Positions 36,407 through 45,216 are shown, numbered from the stretch's first letter. The stretch is DNA of 64,000 nucleotides from Leucobacter triazinivorans (GCF_004208635.1 NZ_CP035806.1:806001-870000); one strand, 5' to 3'. Notes: a model not told the origin generated them from the letters alone. A program made the numbers and translations.

Positions 36407-37543
36407 TCAGATGCGGTGCAGGAACCAATCTCCGAGCCGCGCACCGGCGACCGACATGTAGTCGTAGCTGCAGTGCAGCGAACCGGCCGCATCGTAGATG
36501 TCCACCGTCACATCGTCCGAGGTGAGCGCTTCGACGAAGCGGTGGGCCCCCTTGATGTCCATGATGATGTCGGCGGTGCCGTGCATCACGTAGACCGGGA
36601 TCTTGATCTTGTCGGCGATGCCGTCGAGCGTGAACTCCGCGAGCTTCGCTCGGGCCTCGGCATCGTCCTTCGAGCCGCTCAGCCACTGCAGTTGCTGCTG
36701 CAGCGGCGGATAGAACTCGTAGAAGTCGGTCAGGATGCTCCACGTGCCGCACCACGCGGCGACCGCCTTGACCCGCGGCTCGAATGCGGCCGCCCTGGGC
36801 GCGTAGTATCCCCCGAAGCTGACGCCCGCGAGGCCGATGCGGTCGGAGTCGACGTCGCTGCGCTCCTCCAGGAAATCGAGGATCGCGGCCACGGGCACCT
36901 CGTAGTCGGGACGGCTGTACATCTCCTTGAAGCGAAGCGAGCTGCCCCGGCCAGGTGTGTCGACCATGACGACATTCATGTTGCGAGCGGGGAACTCGGT
37001 GCCACCGAGGAAGTACAGTTCTTCGGCCCAGGAATCGGCGCCGCCGAGGAAGAGCACGGTCGGCCGGGCCTCTCCCGAGTCGTCCGGGCGCACGATGTAC
37101 CCGTCCATCTCCTTGCCTTCGAACGGGACGGCGATCTGCTCGATCAGACCGCCGCTGAGCTCAGCCGCCTTCCGGAAGTTGTTCCGTCCTTCGTTGTACG
37201 CCTCGGTGCGGCGCGGATCGGACGAGTCGAGGAAGAACTCCGAGTGGCGCCAGTAGCTCATGGCGCGGAAGAACGCGCGTCGAGCCGTCGTGATCTCGCC
37301 CCTCTCCAACGCCGCCCGGGCGGCCTCGGAGATCTCCCGGCCGGTGCGGCTCCACTCGCGCTGCCAGACCTCTCCGTCGGTCGTCTCCCGACCGATGCGC
37401 GCAGCGGTCCGGGCGCACTCGAAGAGGTCGGCTCCGCCGACGGCGACCTGCGAGAGCAATCGCATGGTCTGCAGCGACCAGTCCTCATCCTGCGGGAATA
37501 GTTCGATGAGCGACAGGGCATCGCCGTTGTTCACCGTAGTCAT
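36407..37543 (-). CDS. Alpha/beta hydrolase of the FrsA/DHPON hydrolase type
   Basis: A 378-residue hydrolase. A helical N-terminal domain (1-130) precedes an alpha/beta hydrolase core with nucleophile Ser242 (GVSFGGYY), a likely acid at D325 (HGTADI) and His357 (LHCSYDY). This architecture is that of 2,6-dihydroxypseudooxynicotine hydrolase (C-C bond cleavage in nicotine catabolism) and of esterases such as FrsA. C-C cleavage of a ring-fission product is inferred from the neighbours. ATG 37543 follows AAGGAG; the frame above it is shadow. Last gene of the catabolic operon. Confidence 0.85.
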   Translation of the reverse strand: MTTVNNGDALSLIELFPQDEDWSLQTMRLLSQVAVGGADLFECARTAARIGRETTDGEVWQREWSRTGREISEAARAALERGEITTARRAFFRAMSYWRHSEFFLDSSDPRRTEAYNEGRNNFRKAAELSGGLIEQIAVPFEGKEMDGYIVRPDDSGEARPTVLFLGGADSWAEELYFLGGTEFPARNMNVVMVDTPGRGSSLRFKEMYSRPDYEVPVAAILDFLEERSDVDSDRIGLAGVSFGGYYAPRAAAFEPRVKAVAAWCGTWSILTDFYEFYPPLQQQLQWLSGSKDDAEARAKLAEFTLDGIADKIKIPVYVMHGTADIIMDIKGAHRFVEALTSDDVTVDIYDAAGSLHCSYDYMSVAGARLGDWFLHRI

Positions 37544-37584
37544 ATCTGTCTCCTTCTGGGTGGTGGTTGTCGTGTCGGGTTCGT

Positions 37585-38778
37585 TCAGACGGTCGATGCC
37601 AGCTGCGATTCGGCCGCGTCCTCCCACGGGACGCGATTCTGGATCGCTACCTTGTACTTCGCGAGCTGCCTCGGGGCGCCGACGCAGACGGCTCCGATCA
37701 GCACGCCGTCGCGCCCATAGGTCACGACCAGCTTGTCGTCGGAGATGAGCTCGACTCGGGTGTCGGTCGCCCCCGCCGCCCGGCCGACGAATCGCATCTT
37801 CGTGTCGTGCTGATCGGTCCAGAAATACGGCACGGAAGCGAATGGGGACCGGTCGCCGAGCAACGTCGCCGCCGCGTGACGCCCTTGATCCACTGCGTTC
37901 GACCAGTGCTCGACGCGCATCTCCTGACCGAATATCGGATTGTGCCAGCGGGCGATGTCGCCCGCCGCGACCACCCCCGGCGCACTGGTCGCCAGATCCG
38001 GGGTGCAGAGCACGCCCCCGGAGAGCGCGACGCCGCTGCCGGCCAACCAGTCGATCGAGGGGATGGAGCCGATCCCTGCGACGACGATATCGCCGGTGAT
38101 CGCCGAGCCGTCGCTCAGGCCCAGCACGGTCCCGCCACGATTCGTCCCGATGGAGTCGATCGCGCACTCGTGCACGAACTGGACCCCGTTGCGCTCATGC
38201 AGGCGCCGGTACCAGTCTCCCGTGTCGCTGCCGAACGCGCGCACCAGCGGGATCGGGGAGTTCTCCACGAGCGTGACGTCCAGGCCGAGTCGGCGCGCAA
38301 CGCCGGCGACCTCCAGCCCGATGAATCCGCCGCCGATGACGACGAGGTGCTTGCCGGGCTGGAGCGCCGGACGGAGCGCGAGCGCGTGATCGAGGTCTCG
38401 GAGCACGTGGACCGTCGGGCCGTCGGGGACGGCGGGCAATCGTCTCGCGGTCGACCCGGTCGCGAGGATCAGGCCGTCATACGCGAGCTCGCTGCCGTCC
38501 GCCAGTGCAATCGTCCGCGCCGCGGGATCGAGGCCCCGGGCCGCGGCGCCGAGGCGCAACTCGACACCGCGCTCGTGGTACCAGGACTCGGGTCGCAGCA
38601 GGAGCTGCTCGGACTCCATCGTGCCGAGCAGCAGTTCCTTGGAGATGGGCGGCCGATCGTACGGGAGCCGGGCTTCGGCTGATACGAGCGTCAGCTCCCC
38701 GTCGTAGTCGCGCTCGCGGAGCGCCTCGGCGGCGTGCACCCCGGCGAGCGACGCACCGACCACGACGATTCGGCGCAT
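37585..38778 (-). CDS. FAD-dependent ferredoxin reductase of a Rieske oxygenase system
   Basis: A 397-residue NADH:ferredoxin oxidoreductase of the BphA4/PdR class. The FAD dinucleotide fold is seen at VVVGASLAGVHAAEAL (5-20), the NADH fold at VVIGGGFIGLEVAGVA (about 147), the second FAD motif at GVVAAGDIARWHNP, and a C-terminal reductase domain from about 315. It passes electrons from NADH to the ferredoxin encoded immediately upstream. The genes share one base (TGATG), so translation is coupled. Confidence 0.93.
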   Translation of the reverse strand: MRRIVVVGASLAGVHAAEALRERDYDGELTLVSAEARLPYDRPPISKELLLGTMESEQLLLRPESWYHERGVELRLGAAARGLDPAARTIALADGSELAYDGLILATGSTARRLPAVPDGPTVHVLRDLDHALALRPALQPGKHLVVIGGGFIGLEVAGVARRLGLDVTLVENSPIPLVRAFGSDTGDWYRRLHERNGVQFVHECAIDSIGTNRGGTVLGLSDGSAITGDIVVAGIGSIPSIDWLAGSGVALSGGVLCTPDLATSAPGVVAAGDIARWHNPIFGQEMRVEHWSNAVDQGRHAAATLLGDRSPFASVPYFWTDQHDTKMRFVGRAAGATDTRVELISDDKLVVTYGRDGVLIGAVCVGAPRQLAKYKVAIQNRVPWEDAAESQLASTV

Positions 38779-38984
38779 CAGACGTCCTCGATGAAGATCG
38801 CGTGCGCCGGGCATCCGCGTTTAGCCGCCTCCGCCTGTGCGCGCAGCGACTCATCGTGCTCGTCGCTGCCGATCACGACGGCCTTGTTGGTGTCGTCATC
38901 GATGTCGAAGAGGGCGGGCCCCTCGATGAGACAGTTCGCATAGCCTTGGCAGGCTCCCAGATCGACGGTGATCTTGAAGGTCAT
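38778..38984 (-). CDS. [3Fe-4S] ferredoxin
   Basis: A 68-residue ferredoxin. Cysteines at 12, 18 and 58 (ACQGYANC and GCPAHAI) form the C-x5-C ... C-P pattern; residue 15, the fourth ligand in [4Fe-4S] relatives, is Tyr, so a [3Fe-4S] cluster is expected. Such ferredoxins serve cytochromes P450 and some actinobacterial Rieske dioxygenases (PhdC type). It links the adjacent reductase to the Rieske oxygenase encoded 3 kb upstream in the operon. No P450 gene is in the window. Confidence 0.92.
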   Translation of the reverse strand: MTFKITVDLGACQGYANCLIEGPALFDIDDDTNKAVVIGSDEHDESLRAQAEAAKRGCPAHAIFIEDV

Positions 38985-39039
38985 TCCGATTCTCCTTTCG
39001 TGTGGGCCGGCGTGATGCTCGGTCCTCGGCGTGAGGTGC

Positions 39040-40245
39040 TCAGTGCCCCGCGTGTTCGAGGTGCTCGATGCGCGGTGTCACCTCGGCAGCGCGCGCCGCC
39101 TGCGGCGTGTTCCGACTGCGCAGGGTGCGCACGACCCCGCTGGTGATGACTGCGGAGATGCCCGGGATATCCCCGACCGCAAGGGCGCCCAGCGCATCCT
39201 CGCGGGTCGATCCCCAGGGCGCGTCGAGGACCACCAGGTCCGCAGCCCGTCCGGGCTCGACGAATCCGGCCGGCAGGTTCCAGACACGAGCATTGCTGCC
39301 ACTCGCGGCCGCCCACACTCGCGCCGGGTCCACCTCGGAGAGCGAGGACAGCTCGGCGACGGTCTTCAGCACTCCGAGGGGCATCACTCCGGTTCCGGTC
39401 GGCGTATCAGAGCCGATCACCACGCGGTCGAAGATTTCGCGTTCGGCGGCCCGGTTGATGATGCGCACGGCCGATCGCAGGTTCCCCGCCTGCACGAGCT
39501 GCAAAGCCATATCCGTCTCGTCCATGATGAGGTCGACGCCGGCCTCGTCCAGCGCCGTCGGGCCTCCGTTGACGTGTCCGCAGACATGCGGCGCGAGCGT
39601 GCGGAGATGCTCCGGCGTGATCGGCTTGCTGCCCGGAATGCTCGCACCTCCCGAGTGGCTCATCACGGTGATGCCGTGCTGCTTGGCCCAGCGCACTTGA
39701 TCGACGCCGTCGGCCGGATCGGCGTAGCGACCGAATCCGAACTTCGCGAGCCGCACACCGGCCTCCTGCAGATCGGCGAAGTCACGTTCTTGGAGCGTCG
39801 GCTCGAGGACCACAGCCCCCGCGTGCACGGTCATCCCGCCCGGGCGGAAGTTGTCGAAGCACTCCTTCGCAGCTATGGCCAGAGCCTTCACCCCGATCGC
39901 GCTGCTGGGCCGCCCGGGAGCATGGATCTCTCCCGGCGAAACCACGCTCGTAATGCCACCGTGAACGTAGCTGGCGAGGAAGTCGACCGTCTTCTGGCGA
40001 GGAGTGTAGTCGCCGAGCACCACGTGGCAGTGCGAATCGATGAGACCCGGGGCGACCGTGGTTCCCACGGCATCGACGGTCTGCTCCGAGGCCGCGATCT
40101 CGGAGCGCAGATCCGCCTCGCGCCCCACGGCAGAGATCATCCCGTCCCGCACGATCACCGTGTCGGCTCCCTGAACGACGGGCGCGCGCCAGTCGCCGGA
40201 GAGGATCGCACCGGCCCCGACAATCGCGAGCGAACCGCTGCTCAC
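39040..40245 (-). CDS. Enamidase-like amidohydrolase
   Basis: A 401-residue amidohydrolase-fold enzyme. Metal ligands are visible in LIDSHCHVVLGD, VHAGAVVLE, MSHSGGAS, CGHVNGGP and VIGSDTPTG. Recalled similarity is strongest to 6-oxo-1,4,5,6-tetrahydronicotinate enamidase (Ena) of nicotinate-fermenting clostridia: shared blocks include GDYTPRQKTVDF, HAPGRPSSA, GGASIPGS, MDETDMAL and VGDIPGIS. Ena opens a six-membered lactam with loss of ammonia. Finding such an enzyme in an aerobic Rieske operon suggests a nitrogen-containing ring or an enamide intermediate. GTG 40245 overlaps the previous stop (GTGA). Confidence 0.83.
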   Translation of the reverse strand: MSSGSLAIVGAGAILSGDWRAPVVQGADTVIVRDGMISAVGREADLRSEIAASEQTVDAVGTTVAPGLIDSHCHVVLGDYTPRQKTVDFLASYVHGGITSVVSPGEIHAPGRPSSAIGVKALAIAAKECFDNFRPGGMTVHAGAVVLEPTLQERDFADLQEAGVRLAKFGFGRYADPADGVDQVRWAKQHGITVMSHSGGASIPGSKPITPEHLRTLAPHVCGHVNGGPTALDEAGVDLIMDETDMALQLVQAGNLRSAVRIINRAAEREIFDRVVIGSDTPTGTGVMPLGVLKTVAELSSLSEVDPARVWAAASGSNARVWNLPAGFVEPGRAADLVVLDAPWGSTREDALGALAVGDIPGISAVITSGVVRTLRSRNTPQAARAAEVTPRIEHLEHAGH

Positions 40246-40826
40246 AGCCCCTTCTCCTGCACCTCTGCCACCGACATACCGCCCACTCGAGCATTGATGC
40301 GGCCGCGGTTGGTGACGGCCGCGATCACGACAATCTCATCGGCTTGCGGGGCGTCGGGCACGCGCACCTCCATGCCGTCGTAGTGCGAGCGCACCCAGAC
40401 GTCGTCCTTATAAGCGGTCGGGACGTCGATGAGCGTGCCGGCGCCGGCGCGCTTCGTCATCGATGTGATCCAGGCCTCACCGCCGCCGATCGCGGCGCGG
40501 AACGCGTTGCCGAAGACCGATGTGAGCGCCGCGTTGATGTGCTCCTGCTCGCCGGAGCTGCCGACGAGACCGGCCTTCCCATAGCTCGCGACCGGTGCCC
40601 CGAGCAGGCGCAGCGCCTCCGCTCCCAAGAGCGTGCCGACCTCGCCCGAGGCATCGATAAGGGCCGACAGATCCTCGACGTATCCCCGCCCCGCGTAGGG
40701 ATTGCGGATCACAGCGCAGACGGCGACCTTCCGCAATGGGCCGCCGCTGTCGGTGGTTCCCGCCGAAGTCCTGACCTCCTCGATCTGGGAGAAGGTCTTG
40801 CGGATCTCGATCGTGTGTTCTGCCAT
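40242..40826 (-). CDS. Amino acid synthesis family protein (DUF1185)
   Basis: A 194-residue protein of Pfam AA_synth/DUF1185 (chorismate mutase-like fold in solved relatives, function unproven). Recognisable segments: KVAVCAVIRNPYAGRGYVEDL (about 33-53), KAGLVGSSGEQEHINAAL and KRAGAGTLIDVPTAYKDD. Family genes recur next to amidohydrolases and decarboxylating or ring-opening enzymes. It overlaps the enamidase-like gene by four bases, so the two products probably act on the same intermediate. ATG 40826. Confidence 0.85.
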   Translation of the reverse strand: MAEHTIEIRKTFSQIEEVRTSAGTTDSGGPLRKVAVCAVIRNPYAGRGYVEDLSALIDASGEVGTLLGAEALRLLGAPVASYGKAGLVGSSGEQEHINAALTSVFGNAFRAAIGGGEAWITSMTKRAGAGTLIDVPTAYKDDVWVRSHYDGMEVRVPDAPQADEIVVIAAVTNRGRINARVGGMSVAEVQEKGL

Positions 40827-40908
40827 GGTGCCTTCCTTAGTTCTTCACTGATGCATGAGTCGTCGGGCGGCGCCCGCTCCGGGGGCGCCGCCGAGTTCGG
40901 GCGGCGGG

Positions 40909-41691
40909 CTACAGGCGCCTTCCGCCGTCGCTCCGGATCACGACGCCCGTGATGACACGGGCATCGACCGGATCCGCGAGAAAGCGGTATGCGCCGCTGT
41001 GGTCCGCGGGCATTGCCGTGACGCCGAGGAGCGTCTGCGCCGCGATCCGCTCATCGCGCCCGTCGACCTGATCCGCGGTCGCCGTCTGCCCGATCGACTG
41101 CAGGCCGCCGAAGCGAGTGCCCCCGGTGCCGCCCGGGGCCACGCCGTTGACACGGATCTCAGGGGCGAGTTCGGCCGAGAGATGGTCCACGATCCCGCGG
41201 AGCGCCCACTTGGAACTGCCGTAGAGCGCTCCTCCCCCGATCGCATTGAACGCCGACTCGGAGAGCGTGAGCGTAATGGAGCCGCGCGCAGCGCGGAGAG
41301 CCGGAGCGGCGAGGTTGACCGCGAGCAGCGTCGAGCGCACGTTCACGCGCCAGCTCTCCTCGGCGGCGACCATCAGCGCTTCGGCGCTGAGCTCGCTCAC
41401 GCGCGCGTATCCGTCGAACACCCCGACCCCGCAGGTCAGATGGTGCAGCCGCCCTTCCGTGTCCACCGCCTCCGAAATCGCCCGGCGGAGGGCCTCGGGA
41501 TCGGTCGCGTCACCCACGATCGCGTGGATGCCGCCTCCGGAGGTCGCACGCACGGCGTCTGCCCCCGCCCGGGAGCGATTGAGCACGGTGACGACCGCAC
41601 CCTCGCGGTGATAGCGCTCGGCCGCGGCCCGCGCGATACCCGACCCGCCGCCCGTCACGAGGACGTGCATCCCTGAGAGCGAGCCGCTCAT
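40909..41691 (-). CDS. Short-chain dehydrogenase, likely cis-dihydrodiol dehydrogenase
   Basis: A 260-residue SDR. NAD-binding TGGGSGIARAAA (14-25), catalytic Ser in LTLSESAFN and YGSSKWAL with the YxxxK pair (about Y150, K154), and the BphB-like N-terminus and C-terminal TGVVIRSDGGRRL. In Rieske operons this enzyme re-aromatises the cis-dihydrodiol to a catechol for extradiol cleavage. ATG 41691 overlaps the stop of the preceding small gene (ATGA). Confidence 0.9.
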   Translation of the reverse strand: MSGSLSGMHVLVTGGGSGIARAAAERYHREGAVVTVLNRSRAGADAVRATSGGGIHAIVGDATDPEALRRAISEAVDTEGRLHHLTCGVGVFDGYARVSELSAEALMVAAEESWRVNVRSTLLAVNLAAPALRAARGSITLTLSESAFNAIGGGALYGSSKWALRGIVDHLSAELAPEIRVNGVAPGGTGGTRFGGLQSIGQTATADQVDGRDERIAAQTLLGVTAMPADHSGAYRFLADPVDARVITGVVIRSDGGRRL

Positions 41692-41966
41692 GCGCCCGGC
41701 GTCCGGCTCAGCAGGTCGGTGATGAACTCGGGCTCCTGGTAGCTCAGGGCGTCGAGAGCGACGGCGTCGTAGCGCACGCACGTGCCCCGCCGCGGGGACC
41801 AGAGCTCGAGCCGCACGCCGTTGCGCGTCTCTACCTTGCGGACGACGACATCCGCGAACTCGTTGGCGATGACGATGGGGCCTTCATTGCCCCCGTCGCG
41901 CGGGAACTCCAGGGCTTCGCCCTCGTCCGGGTTCTCGGCCCTGGGCTGTGCTGATGATTCAGACAT
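41688..41966 (-). CDS. Small conserved protein of Rieske dioxygenase operons
   Basis: A 92-residue acidic protein. After a disordered N-terminus (1-28) comes IVIANEFADVVVRKVETRNG, then LELWSPRRGTCVRYDAVALDALSYQEPEFI. I recall similar short proteins next to actinobacterial dioxygenase genes, at times misnamed dihydrodiol dehydrogenase; no motif supports an enzyme. It lies between the dioxygenase beta subunit (12-bp gap) and the dehydrogenase (4-base overlap), so an accessory role in dioxygenase assembly is possible but unproven. Confidence 0.7.
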   Translation of the reverse strand: MSESSAQPRAENPDEGEALEFPRDGGNEGPIVIANEFADVVVRKVETRNGVRLELWSPRRGTCVRYDAVALDALSYQEPEFITDLLSRTPGA

Positions 41967-41978
41967 GTTCTCCCTCCC

Positions 41979-42503
41979 TCAGATGAAGATGGACAGGTTG
42001 TGGGCGTTGATGACCGCCTGGTCGATCGCCGCCCAGCGGCGCGCGATCTGAAAGCTCTCGCCTACCCGGCGGACCAGGTCCTTGCGGGCCACCGAAACGA
42101 AGTTGGGGTCGATGCTGTCGCCGCGGCTCCGGTAAATGAGACAGGAGGAACTGACTGCGAACTCGCCGTCCACCTCTGTCGGGTCGACCAGCACGCCCGT
42201 GATGAAGTGCCTCGTGCGCGAAGGGGGCTGCTCCGCCCAGGAGAAGTCCGTCTCCAGACGCCGCACGCGCACTTCGAGCGTGTCCTTGGTGTCTTGGAAG
42301 ATCCGACCGTTGGGAGACAGCTCCCATTCGGCGAGGTCTTCCCGGACGACCCGCAGCGGCACGTCGTAGGTGATGTCGTCCGCGAGGAACTCCAGCCAGT
42401 CGCGGAAGCGGCGCTCGTCGAGTGCGTGGACCTCCCGCTCCATGAACTCGCGGATGTCGAGCTGCACATGCCGGTCGACGGGGCTCAGCGCTGTTGCGTT
42501 CAT
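41979..42503 (-). CDS. Rieske aromatic-ring-hydroxylating dioxygenase, beta subunit
   Basis: A 174-residue structural subunit with the NTF2-like cone fold. Typical segments are FMEREVHALDERRFRDWLEFL, DDITYDVPLR and the C-terminal AINDQ-like WAAIDQAVINAHNLSIFI. It supports the alpha subunit trimer and has no metal site. It begins 3 bases after the alpha subunit stop codon. Because alpha is split by an insertion element, beta may be poorly expressed or without partner. Confidence 0.92.
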   Translation of the reverse strand: MNATALSPVDRHVQLDIREFMEREVHALDERRFRDWLEFLADDITYDVPLRVVREDLAEWELSPNGRIFQDTKDTLEVRVRRLETDFSWAEQPPSRTRHFITGVLVDPTEVDGEFAVSSSCLIYRSRGDSIDPNFVSVARKDLVRRVGESFQIARRWAAIDQAVINAHNLSIFI

Positions 42504-42506
42504 GGT

Positions 42507-42852
42507 TCAGGCCTCTCCGAGCAGGTAGTCCGCCCAACGCGTCCAGAGGTTGCGGAAGTTGGAGTCGTTGACATAGGGCTTCACCACGTGGCCGGGACCC
42601 GGGAAATCGTGATCCCGCTCGGCTTCGAGGCCCATCATGTAGGGAAAGCGGAGATCCTTCGCCGCCGACGACTTCGCCATGCGCGTGACGCGCGCCCAGT
42701 TCTCGAGGTCGTCCTGCTCGAAGGTGCCCGCCTGAGCGAATGCCAGCGTGTAGGCCTGGTACGCGGCCTCCTTGTATTCGTCGGAGGCGTCCTTGGGGAC
42801 CAGGCACCACGAGTACATCTCAGTCCTTCCCGGTCCGATCGGGTGGTACAGG
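42507..42852 (-). pseudogene. Rieske dioxygenase alpha subunit, 3' fragment
   Basis: The C-terminal ~115 residues of the alpha subunit, cut off by the insertion element. The frame reads HPIGPGRTEMYSWCLVPKD and contains FEQDDLENW, the segment that supplies the aspartate ligand of the catalytic iron in this family. A 103-residue piece could start at ATG 42818, but it lacks the Rieske centre and both iron histidines. Joining it to 44132-45171, with one AGG kept, restores a 460-codon frame (…VTMRLYHPIGPGRTEM…) with no other defect. Confidence 0.93.
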
Positions 42853-42920
42853 GGGTCTGATGTCGGTTTGGTTGACTCTTGTCCGCCAGTTCTGAACGTG
42901 CTGGCTGGGAGGATAGAACC

Positions 42921-43214
42921 ATGGCGAAATACTCGGAGGAGTTCAAAAAAGACGCGGTCGCGTTAGTGCGGCAGGGTGCGACACAACGAGAAGTCGGACG
43001 AGATCTTGGAGTCTCAAAGTCGGCGCTGTCGAAATGGGTGGCTGATGCTGAACGGCGTGATGCTGGCCTACCCGTGACGAAAGACGTGACCGCGGCGGAG
43101 GATGCGCAGATTCGTGAGTTGATACGCCGCAATAGGCTCCTCGAGCAGGAGAACGAAGTGCTTAGGCGGGCAGCAGCGTATTTGTCGCAGATTCATATCA
43201 CGCCCCCAAAATAG
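42921..43214 (+). CDS. IS3-family transposase OrfA
   Basis: A 97-residue protein with an N-terminal helix-turn-helix (YSEEFKKDAVALVRQGATQR, then GVSKSALSKWVADAE) that binds the IS ends, and a C-terminal leucine-zipper-like helix (RNRLLEQENEVLRRAAAYLS). ATG 42921 follows GGAGG. The stop TAG overlaps the orfB GTG by one base, and orfB is in the -1 frame. A CCCCCAAAATAG stretch at the overlap could allow frameshifting to an OrfAB fusion. Confidence 0.93.
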   Translation: MAKYSEEFKKDAVALVRQGATQREVGRDLGVSKSALSKWVADAERRDAGLPVTKDVTAAEDAQIRELIRRNRLLEQENEVLRRAAAYLSQIHITPPK

Positions 43215-44095
43215 TGTTCCCGCTCGTCCAAGAACTGGCCGCGAAGGACGCCCCGATCCGGGTGCCTGTCGTGGTGGCGTGTCGGGTACTCGGGTTTTCG
43301 AAACAGGCGTACTACCAGTGGGTAAAGCAGCCAGTTTCGAAACGCGAAGCTGATGATCGGCATCTCATCGGGGTGCTGCGTACGCTTCATGCTGAAGATC
43401 CCGAGTTTGGGTACCGGTTCCTCGCTGACGAGATGCAGGGCCTCGGCTATGCCGTCACTGAACGGCGTGTGTGGCGGCTGTGCAAACAGGCAGGCATTCG
43501 ATCAGTGATCACGAAGCGGAAGGGCCGTGCCAGTCGTGCTGGTGCTCCGGTGGGTGACGATCTCGTCGAGCGCCAGTTCACCGCCCAGGGCCCGAACCGG
43601 TTGTGGTTGACCGACATTACAGAGCAATGGACGAACGAGGGTCGCCTGTACATGTGCGCGGTGAAAGACGTCTGGTCTAACAAAGTCGTCGGCTACTCAA
43701 TCGGGCCACGCATGCAGGCATCGCTTGCGGTGGGGGCGCTTGAGAACGCGGTCATGCAGCGCGGTCGTCCGGTCGGGACGGTGGTGCACTCAGACAGAGG
43801 CGGTCAATTTCGTTCCCAGAGCTTCCAATCGGCGTTACGTCGGCACCAGTTGCAGGGCTCGATGGGGCGCGTGGGTGCTGCTGGGGATAACGCGGCGATG
43901 GAAAGTTTCTTCTCGCTTTTGCAGAAGAATGTTCTAGATCGGAAGGTGTGGGAGACCCGGGAAGAGCTTCGTTTGGCGATTGTTTCTTGGGTTGAGGGGA
44001 AGTATCACCGGAAGCGTCGCCAGCGCAGGCTAGGGAGACTTACCCCAGTGGAGTTTGAAGTTGTTAATGTAGGCAGCGTCGCACTCGCGGCGTGA
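43214..44095 (+). CDS. IS3-family transposase OrfB (DDE integrase)
   Basis: A 293-residue catalytic part. An HTH_21-like segment (about 45-100) precedes the rve core with D134 (LTDITEQW), D194 (HSDRGGQF) and E230 (AMESFFSLL), giving the DD(35)E spacing of IS3 elements. GTG 43214 allows independent translation, though the active form in this family is usually the OrfAB frameshift product. The -1 frame is open upstream of the overlap, as needed for fusion. Confidence 0.94.
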   Translation: MFPLVQELAAKDAPIRVPVVVACRVLGFSKQAYYQWVKQPVSKREADDRHLIGVLRTLHAEDPEFGYRFLADEMQGLGYAVTERRVWRLCKQAGIRSVITKRKGRASRAGAPVGDDLVERQFTAQGPNRLWLTDITEQWTNEGRLYMCAVKDVWSNKVVGYSIGPRMQASLAVGALENAVMQRGRPVGTVVHSDRGGQFRSQSFQSALRRHQLQGSMGRVGAAGDNAAMESFFSLLQKNVLDRKVWETREELRLAIVSWVEGKYHRKRRQRRLGRLTPVEFEVVNVGSVALAA

Positions 44096-44131
44096 AGAGA
44101 AACCCGAGTCAACATAACCGACATCAGACCC

Positions 44132-45171
44132 AGGCGCATCGTGACGAACCGCACGCCTTCGCCACCCGGGGTGAGGCTGAAGGGCTGCATCAGGAACGAG
44201 AGGTTCGGGAACACGGTGCCGACCGCGGTCCGAGTGTTGCTGAAGACCTCGATCTGCTCGGGCGAGAAGCTCCGCCTCATCTCTTCCGTGAGCTCCTCCG
44301 GGAAGCCGGCGAAGGGGGTGAACCCCGGCGTGTGGCCGAGCCCGATTCCGTGTCCCTTTCCGGGGATGCTCGCGGCCCAGCCCTGGCTGTGCGTGGATCC
44401 CGACGAGGGGAAATAGCCCAGGTTGAAGCCGAACTGATGCGCAACGGGCGTGTGGTACCCGTCACCCGCGAAGTTCTCCGCTGCGATCTTCCAGTCCGTC
44501 TCGGTGATCCAATGATCGGGCGGTCCGTGCACCTCGCTGCCCGCCACGCCCTGCTTCAGATAGAGGTCGAGGTAGAACTGGAACCCGCCCAGGTACTCGT
44601 CGAGTGACGGGGCATCGGGATCGAAGGTACCGAAGACCAGGCCCGCATAGCTGTCGACGCGAGCCGGGACCAGGCTCCAGTCCTTCCGTTTCAGTCGGCC
44701 TTCGTACCCCTCGGCCATGTACGGAACGCCGATCAACTGGCCGGAGTTCTTGTACACCCATCCATGGTACGAGCAGCGGAAGTGTGAGGCGTTCCCCATC
44801 TCCGACTTGCACATCATGTTCCCCCGGTGGCGGCACATGTTGAGATTCGCGTGGATCTCACCGTGCTCGTCGCGGGCGACGATCAGGTTGTTGTTGCCGA
44901 TGTAGCGGGTGACGTAGTCACCGGGTTTCGGGATCTCCGTCTCGTGCGCCAGGAAGCTCCACGCCTTGCCGAAGAGGTGCTCCTGCTCGAGATCGAAGAT
45001 CTCTTGATCGTTGAACACGTGAGCCGGGAATCGCCCCTCCGCGAGATCACTGCGAATCTCGCGGAGGCGCGCCACCACGTCCTCCGAGGCGACCTTCGAC
45101 CGCTTGGGGCGGGTGGGTCGCAGCTCGGTGGTCCATGGGGTCGGGCTCTCGGGTATGGACTCCGTTGTCAT
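44132..45171 (-). pseudogene. Rieske dioxygenase alpha subunit, 5' fragment interrupted by IS3 element
   Basis: The first 346 codons of an aromatic-ring-hydroxylating dioxygenase large subunit. The Rieske [2Fe-2S] ligands C113, H115, C133 and H136 (CRHRG, CSYHGW) and the catalytic site D237, H240 and H245 (NFAGDGYHTPVAH) are intact. The frame runs into the insertion element for about 41 foreign codons, ending at 44005. The truncated product lacks the third iron ligand and the C-terminal wall of the active site, so it is probably inactive. Upstream aldolase and LigAB genes are unaffected by the cut, but genes downstream may suffer polarity. Confidence 0.95.
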
Positions 45172-45216
45172 GATTGCCTGCCGACTTCCTCTATGTGGTG
45201 ATGGTGATGCGAACGG

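Larger units (their letters stand above)
42853..44131 (+). mobile_element. IS3-family insertion sequence, 1279 bp, intact
   Basis: Terminal inverted repeats of 26 bp (42853-42878 and 44106-44131) match at 24 positions and begin GGGTCTGATGTCGGTT. A 3-bp direct target duplication AGG flanks it (42850-42852 and 44132-44134). It carries orfA and orfB in the overlapping arrangement of the IS3 family with a DD(35)E transposase. Its base composition is visibly less GC-rich than the surroundings. It lies opposite to the operon it interrupts. Complete ends and open frames suggest recent, possibly still mobile, insertion. Confidence 0.96.

Noticed and set aside
45183..45200. CATCACCATCACCAC on the minus strand, resembling a His-tag
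   Set aside because: It lies in the gap between the aldolase stop and dioxygenase start, in no supported reading frame; chance or natural repeat.
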